A stretch of 64,000 bases of DNA, from contig CAVORD010000001.1 of NCBI GenBank assembly GCA_963698535.1, positions 620,001 through 684,000 on the forward strand, in the 5' to 3' direction. Below the pieces are notes generated by a model. That model worked only from the letters and a program-made list of their open reading frames with translations, searched no databases and was not told the DNA's origin. The first letter of the stretch is position 1. Every line of letters starts with the position of its first letter. This stretch comes from CAVORD01 sp963698535 (GTDB taxonomy: Bacteria; Bacteroidota; Bacteroidia; Bacteroidales; VadinHA17). Made by a program: the position numbers and the translations under genes. Below are positions 39,212 through 47,725 of the stretch, one piece after another.

Positions 39212-40954
39212 ATGATAAGAGATTACTCATCGTGGAGTGTCGAGATCAAGAGGGTCAAATTCAATGCCCCTGATGGCAGAAGACTGCCAAAGACCGCTAT
39301 CATGAGCTATTTTGACGACACGGGGAATTTTATTCGGACTGAACTATTGGGCCATATCCCAACAGATCAGATCTATCAGATGATAGATGCAGGAGAAAGA
39401 CTGGTTCTTGACAACTGCTTTGTCTCCGACTTTTCACTGGAAGTTTACAGAAATTCCCGGGAAATGGAACGTAAAACTCCTGTCATAATTAAAGAGATAT
39501 CGGCGAAGAATTCATTTTTCAGTTCCCGGCGAAATACCGACTTTAGCTATGCTCAGTTTTCAGATGGAAATATAACATTTGAGGAGACTCATTTTTCCGG
39601 GGGACGAGTACTTTTCAACGGATGCAGGTTTGGAAAAGGTGAAAAGAACTTTAGCGGTACATTCTTCAGAAACGGACATATCGAGTTCAATGGTTCTACA
39701 TTTGAAGATGGTGATTTTCATTTTAAAAATGCAATTATTAATAACGGTCTGAAGGATTTTCAGGATATAAGCTTCGGGAATGGGGAAGTCTCATTTGCCA
39801 ACACTGAATTCAACTCAGGCGACATTCTTTTTATTAACTCGAGATTCAAAGGAGGAAAGTTCAACTTCAAGGTAGCAAGGATACTGGAAGGGAAGGTTGA
39901 TTTTCACTATGCCGCTTTTGGCGATGGTGAAATATCGTTTGAGCGTGCAGAGTTCGGAAACAGCCGGATAGATTTCCGTGCTGTCGATTTTGGATCGGGG
40001 AAACTTAGCTTTAACAGGGCTCTGTTTGGTAATGGCGAAATAACATTCGAAGGGGCTTCGGCAAAAGGAGGGAAGATACAGTTCAAGAAGGTAGAGATGG
40101 GTGAGGGTCGTAAGAACTTCAGTATCATGGAAATGGCTGATTCCGATGTCTCATTCGAAAAAAGCAATTTCGGAACCGGTCCGATAGTATTCACAGGCTC
40201 GAAATTCAAAGATCTCAGTCTTTCCTCCTGTCACCTGAACAGTTATGTGGACCTGAGAGTAAGAACATGCAACAGCCTTGATCTTTCCGATACCTTTGTA
40301 AGAGATATCATTGACATGGAACCATTCGCCATGGAGGTGGATATTGGTTCGATGAACCTGTCGGGACTCCGGCTTGTAGGAAAGATATATATCGACTGGA
40401 AAGCAAATAGATGCCAGGAATCGATCGCCGGACAGGCTGAGACCGATCTGAGATCAAAAGCCGAGCAATTCCGTGTTCTGAAACAGAACTTCTTTGCCAC
40501 GGGTAAATATGACGACGAAGATCAGGCCTATGTTATGTTCAAAAGGTACGAATCAAAGGCATGGCTGGAAAGTAAACTTCAGTCCAAAGGTATTGGTCGT
40601 TATGCTGCCGTTATACCTCACTCATTCCGCTGGCTGGTTTTTGATGCTGCCGGAAGATATGCTACTGACCCTATAAGGGTGCTTCTGACAATGGTAGTTG
40701 TATATTTCTTTTTCAGTTTTGTCTTCCTCGGACTGATCACATTTACAAGTGCAGATATAATAGCTTCGGTAAACGACTCACTCTCGCCGGTAGCCAAATC
40801 CTTTTATCATTCCGCAATAACATTTCTTACAATAGGATATGGTGACCATTACCCTTACAGGGCAGCACGATGGGTTTCCGGAATAGAAGGATTTGCAGGA
40901 CTATTCCTTATGAGCTATTTCACAGTAGCCTTTGTAAGGAAGATATTAAGGTAG
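39212..40954 (+). CDS. Potassium channel with an 18-fold 12-residue-repeat N-terminal solenoid
   Basis: 580 residues. Residues 116-331 are 18 uninterrupted repeats of exactly 12 residues with consensus F.[DGNS]G.[IVL].F..[AST]. (for example FGDGEISFERAE, FGSGKLSFNRAL, FGNGEITFEGAS); the first 115 residues are not repetitive. The period differs from the five-residue pentapeptide repeat, although a related beta-helix is expected. A helical, charged linker (SKAEQFRVLKQNFFATGKYDDEDQAY) follows. Two membrane helices (about 497-521 and 555-575) flank TIGYGD (540-545), the K+-selectivity filter, so the C-terminus is a two-helix channel. No signal peptide: the solenoid would be cytosolic. It stands between addB and ribH, 43 bases from the former and convergent with the latter. 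Confidence 0.85.
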   Translation: MIRDYSSWSVEIKRVKFNAPDGRRLPKTAIMSYFDDTGNFIRTELLGHIPTDQIYQMIDAGERLVLDNCFVSDFSLEVYRNSREMERKTPVIIKEISAKNSFFSSRRNTDFSYAQFSDGNITFEETHFSGGRVLFNGCRFGKGEKNFSGTFFRNGHIEFNGSTFEDGDFHFKNAIINNGLKDFQDISFGNGEVSFANTEFNSGDILFINSRFKGGKFNFKVARILEGKVDFHYAAFGDGEISFERAEFGNSRIDFRAVDFGSGKLSFNRALFGNGEITFEGASAKGGKIQFKKVEMGEGRKNFSIMEMADSDVSFEKSNFGTGPIVFTGSKFKDLSLSSCHLNSYVDLRVRTCNSLDLSDTFVRDIIDMEPFAMEVDIGSMNLSGLRLVGKIYIDWKANRCQESIAGQAETDLRSKAEQFRVLKQNFFATGKYDDEDQAYVMFKRYESKAWLESKLQSKGIGRYAAVIPHSFRWLVFDAAGRYATDPIRVLLTMVVVYFFFSFVFLGLITFTSADIIASVNDSLSPVAKSFYHSAITFLTIGYGDHYPYRAARWVSGIEGFAGLFLMSYFTVAFVRKILR

Positions 40955-40961
40955 GAGGAGG

Positions 40962-41453
40962 CTATTGCACTCCTTTTTTCCTCTTAAGAGAAGCCATTCT
41001 TATGGCTGTATAAGCTGCCTCGTCACCCTTATTACCATGTTTGCCACCTGCACGATCCAGTGCCTGCTGCTGTGTATCTGTGGTGAGAACACCAAAAATA
41101 ACAGAAGTATTGTAACTGGCATTCAATGAAGAGATACCATGTGCCACACCCTGACATACATAGGTAAAATGAGGTGTCTCGCCCTGTACAACACATCCAA
41201 GGCAAACAACAGCATCAGGATTCAGGTTTTCCAGAGCAATGCGGGCAGCTGAAATAAGTTCAAAACTGCCCGGGACATGAATAGTACGGATATCTGATTC
41301 CTTAACACCATGCTTAAGAAGGGTTGCGATGGTACCTTCATACAGGGAGTGTGTAACTTCTCTGTTCCAGTCACTTACTATAACCGTAAATCTCAAACCT
41401 GATGCATCAGGTACAAGTGCGGGATCGTATGCAGATAAATCTGTTGTTGCCAT
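40962..41453 (-). CDS. ribH: 6,7-dimethyl-8-ribityllumazine synthase
   Basis: 163 residues; the penultimate step of riboflavin synthesis. VPGSFELISAAR, LGCVVQGETPHFTYV and FGVLTTDTQQQALDRAGG are the conserved active-site segments. A terminator lies just upstream, between it and the TPR gene, so it probably has its own promoter, although no TAnnTTTG box was seen. The stop is seven bases from the convergent channel gene. Confidence 0.97.
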   Translation of the reverse strand: MATTDLSAYDPALVPDASGLRFTVIVSDWNREVTHSLYEGTIATLLKHGVKESDIRTIHVPGSFELISAARIALENLNPDAVVCLGCVVQGETPHFTYVCQGVAHGISSLNASYNTSVIFGVLTTDTQQQALDRAGGKHGNKGDEAAYTAIRMASLKRKKGVQ

Positions 41454-41463
41454 AATGGTTCAA

Positions 41464-41503
41464 TAAAAAAACATCCGCCAATTTAAGAAAAATCAGCGGA
41501 TGT
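41464..41503 (-). terminator. Intrinsic terminator after the TPR membrane protein gene
   Basis: On the minus strand ACATCCGC and GCGGATGT pair across a 17-base loop and a run of seven T follows. It separates ribH from the gene upstream. Confidence 0.78.
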
Positions 41504-41524
41504 CATCTAAAATAGCTTGGATCA

Positions 41525-42202
41525 TTAATTGGTCAGCTCTAAACGGCTGATATATTTTTCAATTGAACTTCCTTCTGAAGAATCAGGAAACTCATCGCGT
41601 ATCCTTTTGTATAAAACCAATGCGTTTGCAGAGTCGCCTTCCATCTCATGTAAAGTCGCTGCCTTCATCAGATAAACAGGAAGCAGGAAAGTGTTATCTG
41701 TTGAGTTAATAGCTTCGTTATATTTCTTTAAACCCTTTTCAGTATCACCAAGCTCGACCCAAGCATCACCAATAGATCCGATAGCCTGTGTGGTGAAAAC
41801 ACTTCCCTTACCATTAAACTTGCTCAGATAATCAATGGCATCTTCAAACTGACCCAGGTGCAGATAGCATAGTCCGGCGTAGTAGTTAGCAAGATTTGCA
41901 CTTGCAGTCATTTTGTAGCTGTCAGCTATTTCAAGGAAACCCATGTAATTACCGTCACCGTTAAGTGCCAGATTAAGGGAATCCTTCTCAAAATATATCT
42001 CTGCCTGATACATTTGTGAGAGAGCCTCTTCATTTCTGTTATTGAGGTAAATCTTTGACAGCCAGACCAGTCCGGCCAGAACTACGATACCAGCCAGAAC
42101 ATACAGAACTTGCTTGTAATTATCCTCCAGAAATTGTTCGGTTCTGGTGAGTGTCTCCTCTACATTCTCAAATGCTTTTGGGCTTTCTTTCTTCTTTGCC
42201 AT
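41525..42202 (-). CDS. Single-pass membrane TPR protein (YfgM/TolA-BamD style)
   Basis: About 225 residues. After a basic N-terminus (MAKKKESP) there is one membrane helix (about 37-57, VLYVLAGIVVLAGLVWL); the rest is helical with tetratricopeptide-like pairs (YAGLCYLHLGQFEDAIDYL, AWVELGDTEKGLKKYNEAI, ALVLYKRIRDEFPDSSEG). The helix orientation puts the repeats outside the cytoplasm, as in YfgM-type assembly scaffolds. A longer reading frame begins at 42238, but that would include the -7 box at 42236-42243; 42202 is chosen. Function unspecified. Confidence 0.8.
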   Translation of the reverse strand: MAKKKESPKAFENVEETLTRTEQFLEDNYKQVLYVLAGIVVLAGLVWLSKIYLNNRNEEALSQMYQAEIYFEKDSLNLALNGDGNYMGFLEIADSYKMTASANLANYYAGLCYLHLGQFEDAIDYLSKFNGKGSVFTTQAIGSIGDAWVELGDTEKGLKKYNEAINSTDNTFLLPVYLMKAATLHEMEGDSANALVLYKRIRDEFPDSSEGSSIEKYISRLELTN

Positions 42203-42235
42203 TGTTGTTTGAATTGTGTTCTTTTTAAAACAACG

Positions 42236-42243
42236 CAAAAGTA
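42236..42243 (-). promoter_or_regulatory. -7 box (TACTTTTG) before the TPR gene
   Basis: Exact TAnnTTTG on the minus strand, 33 bases before the start codon at 42202. Confidence 0.5.
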
Positions 42244-42378
42244 ATTTTTTTCATGGTATAATAAAACAGGAATGTCAAAAAGGTTTTACAGTAACAATTT
42301 ATTTTTCACTTGAGGAGGAGGATGCTATGGTTTAAAACTCTAAAACTGCTTAAATCTGTAAATGATCGCCATTTTTAT

Positions 42379-42386
42379 TAATTTTG
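42379..42386 (+). promoter_or_regulatory. -7 box (TAATTTTG) before recF
   Basis: Exact TAnnTTTG on the plus strand, 25 bases before the recF ATG. No -33 TTTG at good spacing. Confidence 0.5.
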
Positions 42387-42411
42387 CTTACTTCCAGAAT
42401 CAATCGTATTT

Positions 42412-43551
42412 ATGTTTCTCCGATCATTATCGCTAACGAATTTTAAGAACTATACAGAGTCATCACTCGGTTTCAGCGGAAACATAAATTGTTTCGTTGG
42501 TAAGAATGGTGTGGGTAAAACAAATATCCTGGATGCGATTCATTATTTGTCGCTTACAAAGAGCTTTTTTCATAACACCGACGTTCTTAATATTAAGCAT
42601 GGGGAGGATTTCTTCATGATAACCGGTGAGTTCATGGATACTAACGACGACGAAGGTCAATCAGTATTTTGTGCCTGTCAGAAATCGAAGCAAAAAGTAT
42701 TTAAAAGAAACGGCAAGGAGTACCAGCGAATATCGGAGCATATTGGAAGATTCCCTGTAGTAATGATCTCTCCCGAAGACAGTGTTCTCATTACCGGCAG
42801 CAGTGAGGAGAGAAGAAAATTTCTGAATGCTATAATCAGTCAGTACGACCGTAACTATCTGGAGGCTCTTTTAAGGTACAACAGAACACTGATGCAGCGT
42901 AACAGGTTCCTCAAGGAGCTGAATGGCAGGATGCCCGATCCTGACCTTATAGACGTTCTTAATGAACAGCTCGTAGCGACAGGGAATATCATTTATAATT
43001 CGCGGCTTCACCTGATAAATGAGCTTATTCCCGTATTTCAGGAGTACTACTCACACATCTCAATGAACAGAGAGAGTGTAAAACTCAAATACATTTCTCA
43101 GCTCAATGAAAATGACTTCAGTATAATTCTGAAGGAGGGACTGAGAAAAGACCTTGCCCTCCAGTATACGTCTGTTGGGATACATCGTGATGATCTGCTT
43201 TTTGAACTGGAGGAGGTACCTGTGAAAATCACAGGTTCTCAAGGCCAGCAAAAATCATATCTGGTAGCACTCAAGCTTGCCAAATTCGGTTACATTCAGG
43301 AGAAATCGGGAATAACACCTATTCTTCTTCTCGACGATATATTCGATAAATTTGACTCCGACAGGGTGGAGCAGATCGTTAAACTTGTTGGTAATCATAA
43401 GTTTGGACAGATTTTTATAACCGACACGCAACAGGAGCATCTTCAATCTATACTTGCAAGGACAAATGCTGAATACAAACTGTTCAGTATTGACAACGAT
43501 GGTGCCGTTGTTACGATTAATGAAAACGGTGAAGAAGATGAGAAGAAGTAA
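42412..43551 (+). CDS. recF: DNA replication and repair protein RecF
   Basis: 379 residues of the SMC-like ATPase. Walker A FVGKNGVGKTNILDAI is at about 28-43, the ABC signature GSQGQQKSYLVALKL and Walker B PILLLDDIFDKFD are in the C-terminal half. It helps load RecA at gapped DNA. The next gene overlaps its 3' end by 14 bases in another frame. dnaA is 14 kb away here, not next to recF as in many bacteria. Confidence 0.96.
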   Translation: MFLRSLSLTNFKNYTESSLGFSGNINCFVGKNGVGKTNILDAIHYLSLTKSFFHNTDVLNIKHGEDFFMITGEFMDTNDDEGQSVFCACQKSKQKVFKRNGKEYQRISEHIGRFPVVMISPEDSVLITGSSEERRKFLNAIISQYDRNYLEALLRYNRTLMQRNRFLKELNGRMPDPDLIDVLNEQLVATGNIIYNSRLHLINELIPVFQEYYSHISMNRESVKLKYISQLNENDFSIILKEGLRKDLALQYTSVGIHRDDLLFELEEVPVKITGSQGQQKSYLVALKLAKFGYIQEKSGITPILLLDDIFDKFDSDRVEQIVKLVGNHKFGQIFITDTQQEHLQSILARTNAEYKLFSIDNDGAVVTINENGEEDEKK

Positions 43552-43828
43552 GACCCAACCAATATCAGATGTGATCTCACAATATATTAAAGAGCTTAAC
43601 CTGGGAGCTAAACTGAATGAAGCAGATATAATAAACAGCTGGGATAAGATTGTTGGTAAAGCAATAGCAGACAAGACAAAATCTATCACCTTTAAGAATG
43701 GTGTAATGACGGTACGACTCACCTCTTCAGTTGTGAGATCAGAATTATCGATGTCGAAAATGCTGATAATAAAGCGTATAAATGAAGAGGCCGGGAATGA
43801 AGTTGTGAAGGAGATTGAATTCAGGTAG
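43538..43828 (+). CDS. DUF721 (DciA-like) protein
   Basis: 96 residues starting MRRSKTQPISDVISQYI, a typical start for this family in Bacteroidota; the ATG at 43538 is used although more upstream in-frame starts exist inside recF. The fold includes the conserved W in INSWDKIVGKAIA, and TVRLTSSVVRSELSM. DciA-type proteins interact with the replicative helicase in bacteria without DnaC; that role is family knowledge, not shown here. Translationally coupled to recF. Confidence 0.85.
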   Translation: MRRSKTQPISDVISQYIKELNLGAKLNEADIINSWDKIVGKAIADKTKSITFKNGVMTVRLTSSVVRSELSMSKMLIIKRINEEAGNEVVKEIEFR

Positions 43829-43867
43829 TTTTATCTTACCACTAATCCCATAGCTCCTGCTTCCATT

Positions 43868-45577
43868 TCAAACTCGATGCCTTTTGTCGGAATTGAAGAA
43901 GAAGATCTCATCACCTGTCTTAACAGTAACCTTCCCTTTGGATACAGTCAATTCAATCCTGCTTGATTTGCCACCTGCAGCCAGCACAGATACCATTACC
44001 ACAGCTTTCTCAAGTCCATCACCTCTTTGGAAGTTTGCCACTTCATCGGGTTGAGCCAGTCTCTTCTCCCCATATATTGAGGCATCTGTCAAGCTCAGTA
44101 GTTTCCTGTAAAGAATAGCCGGGGCGAGGTCACCAAATAGTTCAAAGGAGACAGGACTTCTCTCAATGGCCGCTTTAAGAAAAGGGTAGGGGTCGACAAG
44201 ATCGATCCGCCTGTTCACATAAAGTGTCAACAGAGACATCTCCGATTTTGCTGAACTCGAAATGATCTCTCCCTCTATCTCCTCCCTGTCCATTGATAAA
44301 TCAATAGAGGGGTAGGTATAGCTATGGAATTTTTTATTTGTTGCAGGCAGCATTGGGTTCGTAACACAAAAAAGGTCAAGATCGCTGATCATCTCACCAA
44401 TGAGGTTAGCATCCACTCCTTCTTTCCCGGAAAAGAAACTCCTGAAGATTTCGGATGCCGAATGGGGGGTAGAAGTTTGGAGGAATTCTTCAAGATCGTT
44501 AAGTAGCAGCCTTCCGTTAATACTATCAACAAAGAACTCCTCGCTATCGATCTCCCGCATCAGAGAGCTTCTCGATTCACTGGTGACATTGAATTTGGAA
44601 AAATGCTCATACTCGATCATCTTTTCAAATGGTATGAATCTCGATCTGCCTCCGAACTCATACTTAAACTGAAACAATACCCTGTATTGTGGTTTGAACC
44701 TCAGGAAATTTATAAATATTACAGGATCAATTTTAGTGGTAATGAAATCACGGATCTTTTCACAGAACAGATCATAAGCATCCGTTGAAATATATGCATC
44801 CTCAAAAAGGGTATGGATATGGCCCGATATATGTGAAACTATCGTAACTCTTTCATTCTCCAGTGCTCGTCTTGCCTTCGCTGAGAGAGAGGTGCCGTTA
44901 AACCACATGTTCTTGGTTACAATTCTCCTGTTATTGGTTAACAAACCCTCCTTTTCGACAATAAAATTCTGGGAATGAAGAGGAGTGGCCACCAGGAAAA
45001 TATTCTCGAGCGGGATCCTGCCCACCACAAACATCGCTGCAGCATACAAAGCCGACAAAGAAACACATTCACCCGCACCGCCAGGGTAACCATCCTTATA
45101 CCTGAAAGCATCCATTGCCTCTATGGTCTCCGTTTTCCAGTAAGGAATTACCTCGTCATTGTACTTATCAAGACCAAAATGTCGCCTGATGTCAATACTG
45201 AAATAATACTTATCGCCCTCATACCCGAAAAGCGCATTGCTGCTCTTTAAAACTTCTGGATCGAAAAAATCACTGAACCGGCTCGTCTCCCTTCCTTTTT
45301 CTGTAAGTCCCCATGTATTAAGATCAAGATTAAAGGAGTAGTTCTGAATTATATACTGCTTTATCCTGTTTACCTTATAATTGAATCCTTTTTTTTCAAT
45401 ACCTGTGAACCAGGGGTCTGATCTCCATTTCCAGAGAATGGGGGAAATAATATTGGAAAGAACAAGCGGGTAGAAGAGCTCCGGGAAAATAAATATCTCC
45501 ATATCAGAGAGAGTGAACGAGGAGGAAAACTTCTCACTCTCCTTATTATTGTTTCTGTCGATCAGGTGCCTGCCCAT
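43868..45577 (-). CDS. Transglutaminase-like (Cys-His) protein of unknown function
   Basis: 569 residues without signal peptide. GGAGECVSLSALYAAAM (Cys171) and VATPLHSQNFIV (His201) form the Cys...His core pattern of transglutaminase-like and papain-like cysteine enzymes: a Cys at the start of a helix and a His about 30 residues later. Upstream (about 120-165) FGYEGDKYYFSIDIRR and WKTETIEAMDAFRYKDGYPGG continue the fold. The remaining two thirds show no motif I recognise. It is monocistronic, convergent with DUF721 and preceded by an inverted repeat that encloses a -7 box. The function is not inferable; a role on peptides or peptidoglycan is only a guess. Confidence 0.65.
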   Translation of the reverse strand: MGRHLIDRNNNKESEKFSSSFTLSDMEIFIFPELFYPLVLSNIISPILWKWRSDPWFTGIEKKGFNYKVNRIKQYIIQNYSFNLDLNTWGLTEKGRETSRFSDFFDPEVLKSSNALFGYEGDKYYFSIDIRRHFGLDKYNDEVIPYWKTETIEAMDAFRYKDGYPGGAGECVSLSALYAAAMFVVGRIPLENIFLVATPLHSQNFIVEKEGLLTNNRRIVTKNMWFNGTSLSAKARRALENERVTIVSHISGHIHTLFEDAYISTDAYDLFCEKIRDFITTKIDPVIFINFLRFKPQYRVLFQFKYEFGGRSRFIPFEKMIEYEHFSKFNVTSESRSSLMREIDSEEFFVDSINGRLLLNDLEEFLQTSTPHSASEIFRSFFSGKEGVDANLIGEMISDLDLFCVTNPMLPATNKKFHSYTYPSIDLSMDREEIEGEIISSSAKSEMSLLTLYVNRRIDLVDPYPFLKAAIERSPVSFELFGDLAPAILYRKLLSLTDASIYGEKRLAQPDEVANFQRGDGLEKAVVMVSVLAAGGKSSRIELTVSKGKVTVKTGDEIFFFNSDKRHRV

Positions 45578-45580
45578 TAA

Positions 45581-45620
45581 TTAATTACCTTTTTTTGGTG
45601 GACCAAAATTAGGTAATTAA
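45581..45620 (-). promoter_or_regulatory. 10-bp inverted repeat flanking a -7 box (possible operator) before the transglutaminase-like gene
   Basis: TTAATTACCT (45581-45590) and AGGTAATTAA (45611-45620) are exact reverse complements with 20 bases between. A minus-strand TAATTTTG box occupies 45604-45611, inside the repeat, and the start codon is at 45577. The arrangement suits an operator for a dimeric regulator. Confidence 0.5.
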
Positions 45621-45646
45621 AACCCGGGGCTGCTAAGAATATGATA

Positions 45647-46084
45647 TTAATGATAACTGCAGTACCGTTCAAATTGCGAAAAGAAAAATCCTGCTTCTCT
45701 GTTGGCGTTGGCAATACTGTCTGAACCATGAACGGCATTCATCTGCACAGATATTGCAAAATCCTTGCGAATGGTACCATCCACTGCCTTAGTAGGATCG
45801 GTATTACCGATAAGTTTCCGGAATTCCTGAACGGCATCTTCATGACGCAGGATCATTACAATTACGGGTGCAGATGTCATAAATTCAATCAGACCATCGA
45901 AAAATGGTTTGCCATCGTGCTCCTGATAGAACAATCGGGCTTGTGCTTCCTGAAGTTTAACCATCTTTATTGCCTCTATCTCAAAGCCTGCTTCATTAAT
46001 TCTTGCAAGAATTGCACCTGTTTTACCGGTACGAACCGCATTGGGTTTAATAATTGAAAATGTTATCGTACTGTCTGGTTCCAT
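45647..46084 (-). CDS. ndk: Nucleoside diphosphate kinase
   Basis: 145 residues. Transfers phosphate between nucleoside tri- and diphosphates through a phospho-histidine. SIIKPNAV near the start, VIVMILRHEDAV in the middle and NAVHGSDS, carrying the phosphorylated His119, are the family landmarks. Divergent from nrnA with a 67-base spacer and convergent with nothing nearby. Confidence 0.97.
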   Translation of the reverse strand: MEPDSTITFSIIKPNAVRTGKTGAILARINEAGFEIEAIKMVKLQEAQARLFYQEHDGKPFFDGLIEFMTSAPVIVMILRHEDAVQEFRKLIGNTDPTKAVDGTIRKDFAISVQMNAVHGSDSIANANREAGFFFSQFERYCSYH

Positions 46085-46125
46085 CTATCTGTGTGTTATT
46101 CTAAGGCTGCGATACTAATATTTTA

Positions 46126-46133
46126 TATCTTTG
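46126..46133 (+). promoter_or_regulatory. -7 box (TATCTTTG) before nrnA
   Basis: Exact TAnnTTTG on the plus strand, 18 bases before the nrnA ATG. Confidence 0.5.
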
Positions 46134-46151
46134 ACATCCTAAACAATTTGG

Positions 46152-47177
46152 ATGTCTGTTAAAGGTAAATATAGCAAAGAATTGAAAAAAATAATCTCAG
46201 ATGCTGAGAATATAATAATAGTATCCCATATGAATCCGGATGGTGATGCAATAGGCTCAATGCTTGCGTTATTTCACTATTTAAGGGACAAGGGCAAAAA
46301 TGCTGAGATGATTTCACCAAATGGACTCCAGCACTTCCTACTGTGGATGGACGGCACCGCGTCATTAAACGTTTACAGTGACGACCCCGGAAAGTGCCAA
46401 AAGCTGATAGCAGAGGCCGATCTGATAATTATGGTCGACTTTAATGATTGGGAACGACTTGGCAAGATGAAAGAGGATGTGATGAGATCAGGAGCATTCC
46501 GTTTGCTTATTGATCACCACCCGTTTCCCTCAATTGAAGCTGATCTTCTTATAAGCGATACCGAAAGGTGCTCTACATCAGAACTGCTCCACATTCTTCT
46601 AAGAGAGATCGACTACCATAAATCCTTCTCCAAAGCCTACTTTGAAGCAGTATATACAGGCATTATTACCGATACCGGAAATTTCGAACATGGCAGCTTC
46701 AACTCCAATACCATGACCCTGGTTGGCGAGATCCTCGATTCGGGCATCGACAGGGAGATGATTTTCGATAAGATCTATAATAATTTCAGCGAGTCAAGGA
46801 TGCGTCTGCAAGGGTATGCAGTAGATAAGAAAATGGAACTCCTCCCGGAATTTGGAGCTGCTTTCATATGGCTTACACGCGAAGAACTTAGAAAATATCA
46901 TGATAAACCAGGTGACACTGAGGGATTTGTGAATATTCCATTGTCTATCAAGGGGGTGGCTATGACTGCTCTCTTCATAGAGAAGGATGATTATATTAAA
47001 GCATCATTCCGGTCAAAAGGGAATGTTGATGTGAGAGATTTCTCTTCCCGCTTTTTCAATGGCGGAGGCCATCGGAATGCAGCAGGCGGAGAGCTTTATA
47101 AGAATATGGATGAGACAATAGAGTACTTCAGAAATGCAGTCAGGACATATTTTTGGGAGAACAAAACTACAACTTAG
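46152..47177 (+). CDS. nrnA: DHH-family phosphoesterase, NrnA-like nanoRNase/pAp phosphatase
   Basis: 341 residues. HMNPDGDAIGS (metal-binding), MVDFNDW, LLIDHHPFP (DHH motif) and YTGIITDTGNF form the DHH catalytic centre; FFNGGGHRNAAGG in the DHHA1 domain binds substrate. It degrades short RNAs and 3',5'-pAp. The first FKBP lipoprotein gene begins 44 bases before its end, so the two FKBP genes probably ride on its transcript. Confidence 0.9.
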   Translation: MSVKGKYSKELKKIISDAENIIIVSHMNPDGDAIGSMLALFHYLRDKGKNAEMISPNGLQHFLLWMDGTASLNVYSDDPGKCQKLIAEADLIIMVDFNDWERLGKMKEDVMRSGAFRLLIDHHPFPSIEADLLISDTERCSTSELLHILLREIDYHKSFSKAYFEAVYTGIITDTGNFEHGSFNSNTMTLVGEILDSGIDREMIFDKIYNNFSESRMRLQGYAVDKKMELLPEFGAAFIWLTREELRKYHDKPGDTEGFVNIPLSIKGVAMTALFIEKDDYIKASFRSKGNVDVRDFSSRFFNGGGHRNAAGGELYKNMDETIEYFRNAVRTYFWENKTTT

Positions 47178-47688
47178 CTTCTTTTCTCTTCTTTTGTTGG
47201 TTTCATTAGCTTTTACTTCTTGCAGGAATGATAGAAATATTGCGCCTGTTAAGCGATCAGTAACAGCAGAGAAGATGGAGGAGGTTAACCGAATACTGAA
47301 TCAGAAAGACGCTGAGCGCATCTTGGCGTATGGAGAAAGAAAGGGATTGGATCTGGTTAAAAATGATGCCGGTTTATGGTACGATATTAAAAGACAAGGT
47401 GCAGGCAAGAGTATAACCGATGGTGATATAATTATAATGGAATACGAATGTCTTTCACTTGACGGGACACCTTTCTATTCATCTGAAAGTGCGGGTCCAA
47501 GAATTATTACTGTAGGCCAGTCTGAGATCGAGAACGGATTGGATATGGGGATAAGAATGCTGGCAGATGGGGGAGAAGCCACATTCATTTTGCCTCCGTT
47601 CCTTGCATACGGTTTGGCAGGCGACGACAATAAAATACCCCCAAGGTCCGTAATTGTATATAATATAAAGGTTAAAATAAAGGAATAG
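47134..47688 (+). CDS. Lipoprotein FKBP-type peptidyl-prolyl isomerase (GldI-like), first copy
   Basis: 184 residues. A hydrophobic segment ends at the lipobox LAFTSC (Cys30), so it is a lipid-anchored periplasmic or outer-membrane protein. After a short linker, residues about 80-184 form an FKBP domain (ITDGDIIIMEYECLSLDGTPF, GLDMGIRMLADGGEATFILPPFLAYG, PRSVIVYNIKVKI). GldI, a lipoprotein isomerase tied to gliding and secretion in flavobacteria, has this layout. The start overlaps nrnA by 44 bases; a second copy follows after 37 bases. Confidence 0.85.
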   Translation: MQSGHIFGRTKLQLSFFSLLLLVSLAFTSCRNDRNIAPVKRSVTAEKMEEVNRILNQKDAERILAYGERKGLDLVKNDAGLWYDIKRQGAGKSITDGDIIIMEYECLSLDGTPFYSSESAGPRIITVGQSEIENGLDMGIRMLADGGEATFILPPFLAYGLAGDDNKIPPRSVIVYNIKVKIKE

Positions 47689-47725
47689 CAGTGTTAGTCT
47701 AAACAATAATTTTGAAGAGAAGATT

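Noticed and set aside
47134..47180. Alternative later start for the first FKBP lipoprotein
   Set aside because: No other in-frame start lies before the signal peptide, so the overlap with nrnA is accepted.
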